From NCBI RefSeq assembly GCF_017744695.1, contig NZ_JAGIAS010000003.1, forward strand, positions 62,001 to 126,000: a stretch of DNA of 64,000 nucleotides, written 5' to 3'. The notes beneath the pieces were generated by a model. The model worked only from the letters and a program-made list of their open reading frames with translations, searched no databases and was not told the origin of the DNA. Below are positions 8,844-18,650 of this stretch, piece by piece. Made by a program: the position numbers and the translations under genes. The stretch is from Dyadobacter sp. (GTDB lineage Bacteria; Bacteroidota; Bacteroidia; Cytophagales; Spirosomataceae). Positions within the stretch are counted from its first letter, which is position 1. Each line of letters starts with the position of its first letter.

Positions 8844-11048
8844 ATGCATATTCCATTCTACCTCCCCGTCCGCATTTCCGTCGGCGGACTGATGCTTTCA
8901 ATCTTAGCCATTACAGCCGCCTCCACCTCGACGGCGTCGGCCCAGGAAAGCAGCACAGATTCATCCGCCAAAAAACTGCTGGATCCAGTCGTGGTAACCG
9001 CCACCCGCTTCGAAACCAAAAAAGAAAAAATCGCGCAGAAACTGGATATTATTTCCAAAGAGGACATTCAAATGACGCCGTCCAACGACCTGACTGACAT
9101 TGTCCGGAAGACGGCGGCGGTGGATGTGATCCAGTACCCCAATTTATCTTCAGGGATTGGTATCAGGGGCTTTCGTCCGCAGTTTTCAGGGTTAAATCAA
9201 AGGACCTTGCTGCTCATCGATGGCCGTCCGGCGGGTGCGACCAACCTTTCGCAGATCAATTTGAATGGGGTTGAAAGGATTGAAGTTCTGAAAGGTCCTG
9301 CGTCATCGCTGTATGGCTCGCAGGCCATGGGTGGTGTCATCAACGTCATTACCCAACGATCCAAAGGTACGCCCGGTGGCAATGCTTTCCTGGAATATGG
9401 TAGTTTCAAAACATTGCAGGCGGGGCTCAATACCGGCGGCAATATCTCCTCCAAACTGGACTACGACCTGTCTTTCAGCTATCTGGAAAGATCAAAAGAC
9501 TACAAGATCGGTGAAGACAACTGGCTTCGCAATGCATTCGGCTACAAACATGCGCAGAAGAACTACACTGATCGCCCGGTGGCCGAAACCGACGAAACGA
9601 CCAGCGACGGCAGCAGGCGACCTTTCACCAAACTGCGTTATTTCTCGGGCGCATTGAGACTGGGCTATCAGATCAACGATCGCTGGCGTGTGGATGTACG
9701 CGGGGAGCAATTCCAGGCAAGGGATGTGGAATCGCCTGGCGAACTATCCTCAGGAAGCACAGAAGCCAGCACGAAGGACGTCGATCGCCAGGCCCTCGAT
9801 GTCTCATTGACCGGACAAATCGGGCAACACAGCCCGAGCATGAAAGTGTATACCTCGGAAGAAAACACCAAAAATTACACGCAGAATGTGTCCGGCAAGC
9901 CGGTAGTACCGTTCCGTTCCGCGCAGGGGCATAATGCATGGAAAGGCATTCAGGTGAAAGACGTCTGGAAACTAGGCCGCCATTCGGTGATACTGGGCTA
10001 TGATTATCTCAATGCATCCACCAACAGCCGTCGCTGGACCAACGACACCACCGAACGCGCGCCTACGCAACCTGAATATGCATTGATTTCCAGCGCATTC
10101 TTCGGGCAGGCATTATTGAATATTGGAAAACTCACACTGCAACCGGGTATCCGCCTCGACCACATCACCTTCGATGTACGCGAAACGCCGCTATTGCCTA
10201 CCTACAAGTCCGGCAAAAAATCAACGCCGTTCACCAGCCCCAGCCTGGGTATCACCTACGCGTTGTTGCCGTCGCTCCGCGCGAAAGCCAACATCGGCCG
10301 GGCGTTCGTCACGACCGATGCGTACAGCGTCGCCGGATACAATGAAGTCCGTGATTCCAAAGGCCGCATTGCCGTCACCGCGGGCAACCCCGACCTGAAA
10401 AACGAAAGCAGCCTGAGTTGGGACCTGGGCCTGGATTTCAACAAACCGCAATCCGGCTTTGCAGCTAATGTGACCTTTTATAGCACAAAAGTCGAAAACC
10501 GAATTGCCAAGATCATCAAAGTAGTGAACGAGCCATTGGAAAACGGTGACGTGATCACTTCGCGTGCCACATTTGTCAACGCTGCCGATGCCGAAATCAC
10601 CGGTCTTGAAACCGAGCTATCTTATGACTTCGGAGCAAAAAGCGACTATCGATACTCATTGAAAGCATTTTGGAACGGCAATTCCATAATCAAGGCTAAG
10701 GAACTCATCGTAGGCACCGATGCCTCCGAAATACGCCGCGACATTCAGAATGTAGCCCGGAACACATTCAATTTCGGATTGGCTTATGATAATTTGAAAT
10801 GGCTGCAATTGAGGCTTACGGGAAGGGCCATCGGAACTAGAAAAGACATCGATTACACCGACCCCATCAATCCGGAAATCGAATACCCGCAATACATGGT
10901 ACTGGACCTTGCCGCACAATTCAAAATCCCCGGCGGGCACACCATCGCTTTGAAACTAAATAACATTACCGACGAAAACTACTACGAGAAGCGCGGCTAC
11001 AACCTACCCGGACGGGCGTTATCGGTGCAGTATTTGAAGAGTTTTTAA
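8844..11048 (+). CDS. TonB-dependent outer-membrane receptor, BtuB-like (cobalamin/corrinoid)
   Basis: A 734-aa outer-membrane receptor with a signal peptide ending about residue 34 (ASTASAQ). A TonB box-like DPVVVTATRF lies at about 47-56, followed by a plug with IRGFRPQFSGLNQRTLLLID and VLKGPASSLYGSQAMGGVIN, and a 22-strand-type barrel ending in aromatic QYLKSF. It lacks the CarboxypepD_reg extension of SusC proteins, as do classic BtuB/FepA receptors. It is the second gene of the riboswitch-led operon, so corrinoid uptake is the likely role; a cobalt or siderophore chelate is the alternative. A terminator follows directly. Confidence 0.85.
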   Translation: MHIPFYLPVRISVGGLMLSILAITAASTSTASAQESSTDSSAKKLLDPVVVTATRFETKKEKIAQKLDIISKEDIQMTPSNDLTDIVRKTAAVDVIQYPNLSSGIGIRGFRPQFSGLNQRTLLLIDGRPAGATNLSQINLNGVERIEVLKGPASSLYGSQAMGGVINVITQRSKGTPGGNAFLEYGSFKTLQAGLNTGGNISSKLDYDLSFSYLERSKDYKIGEDNWLRNAFGYKHAQKNYTDRPVAETDETTSDGSRRPFTKLRYFSGALRLGYQINDRWRVDVRGEQFQARDVESPGELSSGSTEASTKDVDRQALDVSLTGQIGQHSPSMKVYTSEENTKNYTQNVSGKPVVPFRSAQGHNAWKGIQVKDVWKLGRHSVILGYDYLNASTNSRRWTNDTTERAPTQPEYALISSAFFGQALLNIGKLTLQPGIRLDHITFDVRETPLLPTYKSGKKSTPFTSPSLGITYALLPSLRAKANIGRAFVTTDAYSVAGYNEVRDSKGRIAVTAGNPDLKNESSLSWDLGLDFNKPQSGFAANVTFYSTKVENRIAKIIKVVNEPLENGDVITSRATFVNAADAEITGLETELSYDFGAKSDYRYSLKAFWNGNSIIKAKELIVGTDASEIRRDIQNVARNTFNFGLAYDNLKWLQLRLTGRAIGTRKDIDYTDPINPEIEYPQYMVLDLAAQFKIPGGHTIALKLNNITDENYYEKRGYNLPGRALSVQYLKSF

Positions 11049-11057
11049 TGTTGTTGC

Positions 11058-11094
11058 AAAGCCTATTCGGCATTACCGGCTGAATGGGCTTTTT
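11058..11094 (+). terminator. Rho-independent terminator after the TonB receptor
   Basis: AAAGCCTATTCGGC (11058-11071) pairs with GGCTGAATGGGCTTT (11078-11092), with two wobbles, followed by a T run. It begins 10 nt after the receptor stop and overlaps the 3' end of the convergent small gene. Confidence 0.7.
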
Positions 11095-11251
11095 CCTTTT
11101 CGATCTCTGCTTTACGAGCAAGAAACCAATTACTCATCCATTGAATGTCCTCCTCTGTCCTGTCGCCTTCCCAATGCATCATGGGTCCTTTGGGATCCTC
11201 TCCTTCCCATAAGTCGACCTCCTTCTTTTTTCCCTTTGATATAGATTCCAT
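11063..11251 (-). CDS. Small acidic/charged protein of unknown function
   Basis: A 62-aa charged protein beginning MESISKGKKKEVDLW, rich in Glu, Lys and Trp, with no signal peptide or membrane segment. It starts 17 bp after the stop of the GNAT-like gene on the same strand, so the two are probably co-transcribed. Its last codons overlap the terminator of the convergent receptor operon. I do not recognise the family. A small partner of the acetyltransferase is possible but unproven. Confidence 0.5.
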   Translation of the reverse strand: MESISKGKKKEVDLWEGEDPKGPMMHWEGDRTEEDIQWMSNWFLARKAEIEKEKAHSAGNAE

Positions 11252-11268
11252 AACTAAATTTAAACAAA

Positions 11269-11745
11269 TTAGAAGTATAAATCAATAAGTCGTTTTGCGT
11301 TGACGGAGTCTATAATCATGCGCAATCCGAATAAATGCCTTGCTCCGAAACGTTCATAGTAAGGGATCAGCCTGTTTTTGGCATCGAAATAAATACACCC
11401 GTCCAAACCTTCATCTAGCGAAGCTTTACAGCATAACGCCACCATTGCTTTACCAACTCCGTGGCAGACCGGCTTTCCATGCTTATTGGTATCGCATGTT
11501 TCCATATTGGTACATTCGAGCGCACCGGTACTCGGCCTAAAAGCTACCAGCCCCTGGATCGCCCTGTCGTCACCAGCTTGCAACTTATAAATTGTATATT
11601 TTTTCGCGAGCGTCAGGAAATTGAACTGAAAGTGGTTTCTTGACCCAACCAATTCGCTTTGCGTCGCAGGTGACGCCACGGCATCTACCTTTTCACCCGT
11701 GGCATTGAAAGTAAAAGCTGATGATAGTGTGTATATTTTTGTCAT
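11269..11745 (-). CDS. GNAT-like N-acetyltransferase
   Basis: A 158-aa protein with a GNAT-like pattern. The segment CHGVGKAMVALCCKASLDEG near residues 95-115 resembles the acetyl-CoA pyrophosphate-binding Q/R-x-x-G-x-G loop and its helix. A C-terminal IPYYERFGARHL corresponds to the family Y-E-x-x-G-F motif. The N-terminal half carries several beta-like stretches (YTIYKLQAGDD, IQGLVAFRP). No signal peptide is present, so it should be cytoplasmic. It heads a two-gene unit with a 62-aa protein. The substrate is unknown and the assignment rests on motif spacing only. Confidence 0.6.
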   Translation of the reverse strand: MTKIYTLSSAFTFNATGEKVDAVASPATQSELVGSRNHFQFNFLTLAKKYTIYKLQAGDDRAIQGLVAFRPSTGALECTNMETCDTNKHGKPVCHGVGKAMVALCCKASLDEGLDGCIYFDAKNRLIPYYERFGARHLFGLRMIIDSVNAKRLIDLYF

Positions 11746-11803
11746 GCGGTAAAAATACTGAAACCGGTCGCAACGAACGGTACTCGTTACGACCGGCTGA
11801 CCA

Positions 11804-13300
11804 TTAGTATTTATCCCACCAATTCTTCGCTCCCTTACTATTTCTACCTCCCAATTTTTCCAAGGCCGTCCGGTAATGTGCCCCGTTGAGCGAGGCTTCC
11901 ACGACCGGATAACTCATGCGTTTGGAGACGTCGGTAACATCCGGGTCGAGGGAGCCGTCGGCGGGCAGGGCAAAAATGGCCTTGCCGGTGATCGGGTCCT
12001 TGAAATCCAGACGGAGACGTTCAAGCCAGCCCTGAATGCCCTGGGTGTACATGGCAATCCATTTCTGGGAACCGATACTGTCTTTCCATTTGGCAGCATT
12101 ATAAGGCACTTTTTTAAGATAAGCGGTAATGTTTTCCTCCCGTATACCTGCGAAGCGCATGGATGCCGTGACCCCTTCCTGGTAGTATTGGGCCGCCGTC
12201 CCTGTGAGGCCCACTTTCAGCTCCCTTGCCTGAATTTCTGCCAGCATGAATTTCACTTCTGCCAAATCCAGCCAGATCGTCGGGGCAGTGGCGCCTACCG
12301 CGTAATTGGATGGCAAACTCACCCGCGTCGGGTCACCGTTGGAACTTGCGTTGCTGCTTCTTAGACCATACACTTCACCCACATAATCATTGGTATTCAA
12401 ACGAGGTTGGGCGAAAACAGGCAACCGGGGATCGTTGTACAGTTTGAGGTAGTCAATAAACGGCTTGGACATTGAGAAGTCGACGCGCACTTTGAACGAC
12501 TGGTTCATCGGGTTGTTGTTGGGCGGCGAAGGCAGCCAGCGAAACAACGCACTTTGCTCCTGCGTACTGATAATGCCGCCATTGGCCGGATCGAGCGCTT
12601 TTTTAATCGCTTCGGTTGCTTCGGCAGGTTTCACGTCGATCATCCGCAAGGCAATTCGGAGACGAAGCGAGTTGGCGAAACGCTTCCAGGCATGCACATC
12701 GCCTCCGTACAAGACATCGCCGGTAGCATAACTCGGCTGGGCAGTGTCCAGGATTTTCACCTGCTCATCAAGAGAGGTCAGCAGGCCAACATAAACCTCC
12801 TCGCCGGTATTGTAGACAGGCGTAACATTATCTGCATTCAATGCTTCGGCGTATGGGATGGGACCGCCGTAAATGTCCGTCAGGAAATGGTAGGTATAAG
12901 CCTTCACGATTTCGGAAATCGCAATACGGTTTTTGAAACCCGGCCACTGCGATTCCTGCTCCACCTTTTGCGATTCATGTAGCTCATTCAACACGTCGGT
13001 GTAAAAAGTGTTCCACATGATCTGGTTGGTGTTCTCGCGGATCTGGTAGCGACTCTCACCGGAATAGTAGGTCGACGACCAGTATTGTGCATAGTACATT
13101 CCGAAACGACCGTTGTTCCACTCGTCCGTAATATTGGTGGAAAAATTGTATTGGGCGTTGGTCAGCAGTTGCGCCGAAGTGGCTCGCTCCGCGCGGTTCG
13201 GGTCCTTATTCATTTCCTCAAAACCATCGGTGCATGCGAGCACCGAGGTTAGCAGCAAAGCGGTAGTTATTTTCCTGATGTTTTTCATAGCTGTTTTCAT
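11804..13300 (-). CDS. SusD/RagB-like outer-membrane lipoprotein
   Basis: A 498-aa SusD-family lipoprotein that captures glycan or peptide ligands at the surface and lids its SusC partner. A signal peptide ends in the lipobox TSVLAC, followed by TDGFEEMNKDPNRA, typical of the SusD-like_2 group. Helical TPR-like regions and the TLWLDLAEVKFMLAEIQARE-type motif common in the family appear later. ATG 13300 overlaps the susC stop by one base (TAATG), supporting coupled translation; ATG 13288 (MKNIRK) is an equally plausible start. The ligand cannot be predicted from this pair, since no degradative enzyme adjoins it. Confidence 0.9.
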   Translation of the reverse strand: MKTAMKNIRKITTALLLTSVLACTDGFEEMNKDPNRAERATSAQLLTNAQYNFSTNITDEWNNGRFGMYYAQYWSSTYYSGESRYQIRENTNQIMWNTFYTDVLNELHESQKVEQESQWPGFKNRIAISEIVKAYTYHFLTDIYGGPIPYAEALNADNVTPVYNTGEEVYVGLLTSLDEQVKILDTAQPSYATGDVLYGGDVHAWKRFANSLRLRIALRMIDVKPAEATEAIKKALDPANGGIISTQEQSALFRWLPSPPNNNPMNQSFKVRVDFSMSKPFIDYLKLYNDPRLPVFAQPRLNTNDYVGEVYGLRSSNASSNGDPTRVSLPSNYAVGATAPTIWLDLAEVKFMLAEIQARELKVGLTGTAAQYYQEGVTASMRFAGIREENITAYLKKVPYNAAKWKDSIGSQKWIAMYTQGIQGWLERLRLDFKDPITGKAIFALPADGSLDPDVTDVSKRMSYPVVEASLNGAHYRTALEKLGGRNSKGAKNWWDKY

Positions 13301-16300
13301 TAAAATCCGAAAGAAACGTTCACGCCCATCGAGCGGACAGAGGGCAATGCGCCGCCTTCCAGTCCTTGCCAATTGGAGATCGAGTTGGTGATCGCAGTGG
13401 GATCGACATGTTTGGAATTTGATTTGATCAGCCACAGGTTACGACCTGTGAGCGATACGCGCACCTTGCTGAACGGCGTTTTGGATACCCATTCCTTCGG
13501 CAGACTGTAACCGAGATTGATCTCACGCAGATAAATGTAGCTGGCGTCGATGACGTCTACCGAATTGATATTATCTCCTCCGTTGCTGAGGAAATGATCC
13601 TGTGCCGAGATAACCACGTCGTTGGGCGTGCCATCCTCTTTCACACCTTCGGCAATAATACCGTCCTCACGAATGCTTCCGATTGCGGTTTCTTCGAGGA
13701 TACCGGTCTCACGGCCAAACATTTGGGTTGTCGAAAAGAAGCTTCCCCCTTTCTGAAAATCGATCAATGCCGAAAGGTTAAAGCCCTTATAACGGAATGC
13801 GTTGATTACCCCTCCCGTGAAAGAAGGCAGTACGGAGCCAAGCACTTTCTGGTCGTCGGAGCGCACGTACACACCCTCCTCGTCCACGATCTTCTGGCCT
13901 TTTTCATTATATACAAAATCATAGCCTACAATGGAGCCGAACGACTCGCCTTCACGGGCTTCCAGTTGTACCGCGAACGGCGCATTGGCCAGTACCATCG
14001 TTTTCTGGTCGGTAGTAAGTCGCACGATCTTATTGTTATTCTTCGCCCAATTGAGGGTAACATCCCATTTGAAATTTTCCGTCGAAACCGGCGAAGCGTT
14101 CAGGCTTAACTCGATGCCTTTGTTTTGAAGCAAACCTGCATTCACATATTTATAAGTAGCACCGGTGGCGGCAGACCGGCTCAGCGGAATGATCTGGTTA
14201 CGGGTGCGGCGGTTGTAGTACGACAAGTTCAGTCCTACCCGATTGTTCAGTACCTTCAATTCAGTCCCAAATTCATATTCCGAGGTGATCTCCGGTTTCA
14301 AGTCCGGATTCGGTAATGTATTCGGCACCGAAACGCGCGAATCCGTACCAAATGGCTGATAGAGCAGGTATGCGAGGGTCACATTGTAAGGATCGGTGTC
14401 GTTGCCTACCTGCGCGAGCGCCGCACGGAGTTTCAGGAAATTCAACCAGTTGGCATCGATCAGCCCCGACGCGATCCACGACACCGAACCGGAAGGATAG
14501 AAATACGAATTGTGCTTCACCGGCAAAGTCGAGGACCAGTCGTTCCGCGCGCCAAGGTCGAGGAACAGCATTTCTTTGTACCCCAGAGAAGAGCTCGCAA
14601 ATACCGAGTTGATGCGCTTTTTAGTTTTCAGGTCGGTAATGTCCGGTCGTCCCATCGACGCTTCGAGACTGAATACGTCCGAGCTCAGGCCGTCCACGGT
14701 TTTGGAAATGAGTGTCGAGCCGGTACGCGTCATGCGGTTCACGCCGACATTCGCATTCCAGGAAAAATCACTGGTAAACAGTTTATTATAAGACAGCAAA
14801 CCCTGAATGTTGTTTTCCAAATGGCCATATTTGCTCAACCAGTATTGCGGGGTGTACTGCGAACCGATGGCTACCCGCTCTTCCTGTGTTTCAAAATAGG
14901 TATCGGTCATGTATTTCAATTCCGCGGTGAGCCCTTCAGCCAGCTTGTAGTTGGCGGCGAGGTTACCAAAAAAGCGTGTACGCCCGTCAGTTTCGTAGTT
15001 TTTGTGCCTTACCCAGTACGGGTTGTTCGAATACCGCGGTGTGGGATTGAACCACGACGAACGATTCCATGTGAGTTGCGTGCCATCGGGAAGTTCATAT
15101 TCCTTCATTTTATTAAAATCGATCTGCCGCTGGCCCCACTGGGTAAACTGCACCATTACATTCGCACCGTCATCGCCGTAACCGGTACCGGGCCTTCCTT
15201 TGGCCGAATGCGTCACAAAATTCGCGGCACCCGAAATCGTCAGATTTTTGATGGCTTCGTAACTGGCATTAATGCTCGCGTTATGTCGCACGAGTTTGGA
15301 ATTGGGCAGAATAAACTTCTGGTCGAAATTGGAATATGAAATCCGGTAGGAACCTTTTTCCGTAGCTCCGTCGAGTGAAATATTGTGGTTGAAGGTGCTT
15401 CCCGTTTCAAAAAAGCTTCTGATGTTGTTTGGCTGCGCCTCCCAGGGTACTACTTTTCCGAAGTCCGGGTTCTTGCTATCCTTGTCCCAGCTCCAATATG
15501 GCCGGTAAAGCTGCCCCTCAAATTTCGGCCCCCACGATTCGTCGGTCGCATATTGCGGCAGTAAATCATAGCGCCCGCGCCCGTCGTTGTCGTCATAGCT
15601 CCCCTTCCGGTCGTCTGGGAATGCCTCGGGGTGCTCATTATAATACAACTTCTGAAAGTCATAGCCCCCGCCGTACTTGTTCTGGTAACGCGGCAGTTTA
15701 TACACTTTGTCGATATTATAGCCAAACGTATAGCTCAGATTAGGTTTCCGCGACTTGCCGCCCTTTTTCGTTGTGATCACAATTACACCGTTCGAGCCGC
15801 GGCTGCCATATAATGCGGTGGCCGCCGCTCCTTTAAGCACGGTCACATTCTCGACGTCGTTCGGGTTCAAATCCTGAATAGAGTTTCCGAAATCGTAGCC
15901 GCCCGCACCGCGTTGTTGTTCGAGCGAGTTGGTGTTCCGGTTTTCCATCGGCATTCCATCGACCACAAACAGCGGATTGTTGTTACCATAAATCGAATTG
16001 ATACCCCGGATATTAATTTTCGCCGAGCCGCCCATCGAGCCTGTATTGCCCGCCACCTGCACACCCGCAAGCTTACCCGAAAGCGAATGTACGAGGTTCG
16101 CCTCCCGCACGTTGCTCAGTTCGCCGCCGTCGAGCTTCTGCGCCCCGAAACCAATCGATTTTTCCTCCCGTTTGATCCCCAGTGCGGTTACCACCACTTC
16201 GCCCAGCTGCCGCGTGTCCTGCGCCAGTTTGATATCCAGCTTCGAGCGGCTACCTACCTTGACTTCCTGCGTTTCAAATCCAATGTAACTGAAAACGAGC

Positions 16301-16509
16301 ACGGTAGTATCGCTACCTATCTTGATTGCATACTCGCCGTTCCCGTTTGTTTGCGTGCCGACATTCGCATTCCTGATCTTGATATTAACGCCCGCAAGCG
16401 CGGTCCCGTCGTCCTGGGCGGTCACCGAGCCGGTCACCGTCCTCTCCTGTGCGATCGCATGCATTGCCGGGAGCAAAAGCATGCACCATAATGAATAGAT
16501 ATTTTTCAT
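13300..16509 (-). CDS. SusC/RagA-like TonB-linked outer-membrane transporter
   Basis: A 1069-aa transporter with a signal peptide ending at about residue 21 (AIAQ). A CarboxypepD_reg-like domain (VTGSVTAQDDGTALAGVNIK) spans residues 25-100, followed by the TonB box-like GEVVVTALGIKREEKS and a plug containing INIRGINSIYGNNNPLFVVDG and LKGAAATALYGSRGSNGVI. The rest is a large beta-barrel ending VNVSFGF. There is no STN domain, so it probably does not signal to an anti-sigma factor. ATG 16509 is chosen because it gives a clean signal peptide; the in-frame upstream sequence does not. It forms an operon with the SusD gene after it. Confidence 0.93.
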   Translation of the reverse strand: MKNIYSLWCMLLLPAMHAIAQERTVTGSVTAQDDGTALAGVNIKIRNANVGTQTNGNGEYAIKIGSDTTVLVFSYIGFETQEVKVGSRSKLDIKLAQDTRQLGEVVVTALGIKREEKSIGFGAQKLDGGELSNVREANLVHSLSGKLAGVQVAGNTGSMGGSAKINIRGINSIYGNNNPLFVVDGMPMENRNTNSLEQQRGAGGYDFGNSIQDLNPNDVENVTVLKGAAATALYGSRGSNGVIVITTKKGGKSRKPNLSYTFGYNIDKVYKLPRYQNKYGGGYDFQKLYYNEHPEAFPDDRKGSYDDNDGRGRYDLLPQYATDESWGPKFEGQLYRPYWSWDKDSKNPDFGKVVPWEAQPNNIRSFFETGSTFNHNISLDGATEKGSYRISYSNFDQKFILPNSKLVRHNASINASYEAIKNLTISGAANFVTHSAKGRPGTGYGDDGANVMVQFTQWGQRQIDFNKMKEYELPDGTQLTWNRSSWFNPTPRYSNNPYWVRHKNYETDGRTRFFGNLAANYKLAEGLTAELKYMTDTYFETQEERVAIGSQYTPQYWLSKYGHLENNIQGLLSYNKLFTSDFSWNANVGVNRMTRTGSTLISKTVDGLSSDVFSLEASMGRPDITDLKTKKRINSVFASSSLGYKEMLFLDLGARNDWSSTLPVKHNSYFYPSGSVSWIASGLIDANWLNFLKLRAALAQVGNDTDPYNVTLAYLLYQPFGTDSRVSVPNTLPNPDLKPEITSEYEFGTELKVLNNRVGLNLSYYNRRTRNQIIPLSRSAATGATYKYVNAGLLQNKGIELSLNASPVSTENFKWDVTLNWAKNNNKIVRLTTDQKTMVLANAPFAVQLEAREGESFGSIVGYDFVYNEKGQKIVDEEGVYVRSDDQKVLGSVLPSFTGGVINAFRYKGFNLSALIDFQKGGSFFSTTQMFGRETGILEETAIGSIREDGIIAEGVKEDGTPNDVVISAQDHFLSNGGDNINSVDVIDASYIYLREINLGYSLPKEWVSKTPFSKVRVSLTGRNLWLIKSNSKHVDPTAITNSISNWQGLEGGALPSVRSMGVNVSFGF

Positions 16510-16603
16510 GGTATATATGGATTGGTAGAAAATACGCACGTGTTGCCTGCGCGTAGGACGCGGCAAAGGAATGAAGCCATGCGCCAGGCATAATGCTCCT
16601 CCG

Positions 16604-16623
16604 CACCGGCCGAAACGCCGGTG
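16604..16623 (-). terminator. GC-rich hairpin downstream of the NTF2-like gene
   Basis: CACCGGC, loop CGAAAC, GCCGGTG form a perfect 7-bp stem 21 bp past the stop of the gene at 16645. No T run follows, so termination is only a suggestion. Confidence 0.3.
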
Positions 16624-16644
16624 TGAAAATGAATGCGTTAGTTT

Positions 16645-17508
16645 TTAACGAAACAGGCTAACCTGCTCGGCAACGATCTTCCAGCCCTCCGGCCGGCGCC
16701 GCCACACGCGGGTAAAGACCCCCTCCACAGTTTTGTCTCCCTTCACGGCTTTTGCTTTGCCGAAACAATAAGCGAGATCACCTGCTTTGGAAATACCTTG
16801 TCCTGACCTGACAAATTGGTATGATTGAATTGGCTGCCGTGCTAATGTACCAAGCGCTTCGGACCTGGTTTTTCCGAATGGCTGGTCGCTTCTCAGCACC
16901 ACGACTTCCTCCGCCAAAAATTGCCGGTAGGCTTTGTCAGCATCCTTTCCCGCTACCGCCGAAAATGCCTCCTCCGCTTTCCATGGCTGCGGATCGCTGT
17001 CATTGACCTTTGGAATGGGTGAAATATAAGCATATGCCGTGTTGCTCTGCGGTTCGGGATCGCGCTGAAATGCTTCCGTGGCGTTGCCGGAGTGGATCAC
17101 ACCGCCGTCGAGCATGACCTTGAATTGTCCCGCCGCATTCTTCTTCCAGACAGAAAAGAAGTAACCCGAACCAACCGCATCCTGCGTCCGATCTGCAAAA
17201 AATTGAAACGGACCGGATGTGAAACCCATATCCCCTCCCTGTGAAACGTGGGCTATGATCGGGTACCATTTCAAGAGTTCTTTTCCGCCTTTCGGCACTT
17301 TACTGTATCGGGCAACGCCGCTAACTGCCCCTTCCCCATTGAATATCATTCCCGCACTGTCCAGATACGCCAGAAAGGCCGTCGGGACATCGGTTTCCGT
17401 CGCTTTCGCTGCGAATGCGCGCTCTTCCCGGATAAGCAAGTCCAGATCCGGGTCTATCTGCTGTGACTGTGCACTATATACGCAATTCAAAAATAAAAAG
17501 GCACACAT
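16645..17508 (-). CDS. Secreted protein with two NTF2/SnoaL-like (DUF4440-type) domains
   Basis: A 287-aa exported protein with a signal peptide from MCAFLFLNCVYSAQSQ. The ATG at 17508 is preferred to 17568, which would put a hydrophilic stretch before the signal. Two cystatin/NTF2-like repeats are visible. The first starts LIREERAFAAKATETDVPTAFLAYLDS. The second starts AFSAVAGKDADKAYRQFLAEEVVVLR and ends EGVFTRVWRRRPEGWKIVAEQ, the classic DUF4440 ending. Such domains bind small ligands or act as simple isomerases; no catalytic assignment is possible. It stands alone between the SusC gene and a terminator. Confidence 0.7.
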   Translation of the reverse strand: MCAFLFLNCVYSAQSQQIDPDLDLLIREERAFAAKATETDVPTAFLAYLDSAGMIFNGEGAVSGVARYSKVPKGGKELLKWYPIIAHVSQGGDMGFTSGPFQFFADRTQDAVGSGYFFSVWKKNAAGQFKVMLDGGVIHSGNATEAFQRDPEPQSNTAYAYISPIPKVNDSDPQPWKAEEAFSAVAGKDADKAYRQFLAEEVVVLRSDQPFGKTRSEALGTLARQPIQSYQFVRSGQGISKAGDLAYCFGKAKAVKGDKTVEGVFTRVWRRRPEGWKIVAEQVSLFR

Positions 17509-17740
17509 TCCCCAGCGCTGGTAAAAATGCCGGGTATGCAAATGCGGAACATGTACAAGTCGGAACATTTGGAACGATCAGGTTAGGAGTTATAACGCAA
17601 TGATACAGCATCTTACGGAATAGTAAAAGCAGTGAAAGATCCTGTCGACGAACGACCCCAAGTATCGGCCAAATGCATTTGTAGAATAAAATTGTCGTAC
17701 AAATACCTCGATATGCCGTTCGTCGGCTTTTTGGTCTATT

Positions 17741-17779
17741 TAAATAAACAATCCCGCCCCAAGGATCAGGGACGGGACT
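17741..17779 (-). terminator. Rho-independent terminator after the CHRD lipoprotein gene
   Basis: On the minus strand AGTCCCGTCCC (17779-17769) pairs with GGGGCGGGATT (17760-17750) over 11 bp including two wobbles, loop 8 nt, followed by GTTTATTT. It lies 23 bp past the gene stop at 17802. Confidence 0.75.
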
Positions 17780-17801
17780 GCATGTTATAGCCTTGAAAGG
17801 A

Positions 17802-18650
17802 TCAGAATACAATCTGTCCGCGGATTTCTCCGCCCGGGTGGAGCACATTGTGGATGTTGAAATAGTATAGCCCGTTGAGCAGCTCCGTTTCCTTGATTTT
17901 CACACCGTCCACCAGCACCGAATTGGAATATTCACCCGACAAATCCTTGGGAAAATTCGCGAAAAAGTCGTGTTGAATAGGCGCGTTCGCACCCGGGGTG
18001 GCCGTTCCGTGGATATGAGAGCCTGTCGGCGTGGCTTCGAGGTCTTTCCATTTGATGAAATAACTCAGCAACTTAGTCGATTTGTTGTACATCACATCCA
18101 CCGTTCCCGTTCCGGCTGAAACGACAGGCGGCACCTGCTGCGCCCCTTGAAGCGGCAAACCTTTGGCGATCACGATATTCGGTTGATCGTAAAACTCGAT
18201 TTGCCCGCGAATCTCACCGCCCGGGTTAGCGGGTGTATGAATGTTGAAATAATAGAGCCCGTTCAGCAGGTCGCTTTCGTTGATACTCGTTCCGTCCACA
18301 GTCACAGTAGCCGAGTAGGAGCCGGTTGTGGTCTTTGGAATAGCCGAGAAGAAATCGAATTTGATACTTGCATTTGTTCCCCGCGCCGCTGTACCGTGTA
18401 TGTGCGCGCCAGTGGGAATTCCCGTCAAATTGACCCAATTGAGCGTAAAAGAGAGCAAGTGAGTCGATTTGTTATACGAAACATCGGCCCAGCCGGTAGC
18501 TGCGGTCTTCTTGGCCGGCAGCTCCTGCGAGCCGCTCAACGGCAAGCCGTTCTGCCTGACAACATCCTGAGGGGTATCGTGGTCGTCACATGCCGCAAAC
18601 AGCGCGACGAGCAGCCATACCAGTCCAAACTTACATAGAACTTTCATCAT
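17802..18650 (-). CDS. Lipoprotein with two tandem CHRD domains
   Basis: A 282-aa predicted lipoprotein (lipobox LFAACDD) made almost entirely of two CHRD domains at about residues 35-155 and 160-282. Each carries the family hallmarks IPTGAHIHGTA or TPTGSHIHGTA, GLYYFNIH, and the terminal NPGGEIRGQIEF or HPGGEIRGQIVF. The two copies are clearly paralogous, so the gene arose by internal duplication. CHRD domains occur in bone-morphogenetic-protein antagonists and many secreted bacterial proteins of unknown role. A terminator follows and no operon partner is evident. Confidence 0.88.
   Translation of the reverse strand: MMKVLCKFGLVWLLVALFAACDDHDTPQDVVRQNGLPLSGSQELPAKKTAATGWADVSYNKSTHLLSFTLNWVNLTGIPTGAHIHGTAARGTNASIKFDFFSAIPKTTTGSYSATVTVDGTSINESDLLNGLYYFNIHTPANPGGEIRGQIEFYDQPNIVIAKGLPLQGAQQVPPVVSAGTGTVDVMYNKSTKLLSYFIKWKDLEATPTGSHIHGTATPGANAPIQHDFFANFPKDLSGEYSNSVLVDGVKIKETELLNGLYYFNIHNVLHPGGEIRGQIVF

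Noticed and set aside
11063..11745. GNAT/small-protein pair as a TacT-like toxin-antitoxin module
   Set aside because: The small protein is downstream, lacks a ribbon-helix-helix motif, and the GNAT motifs are weak; context does not support toxicity.
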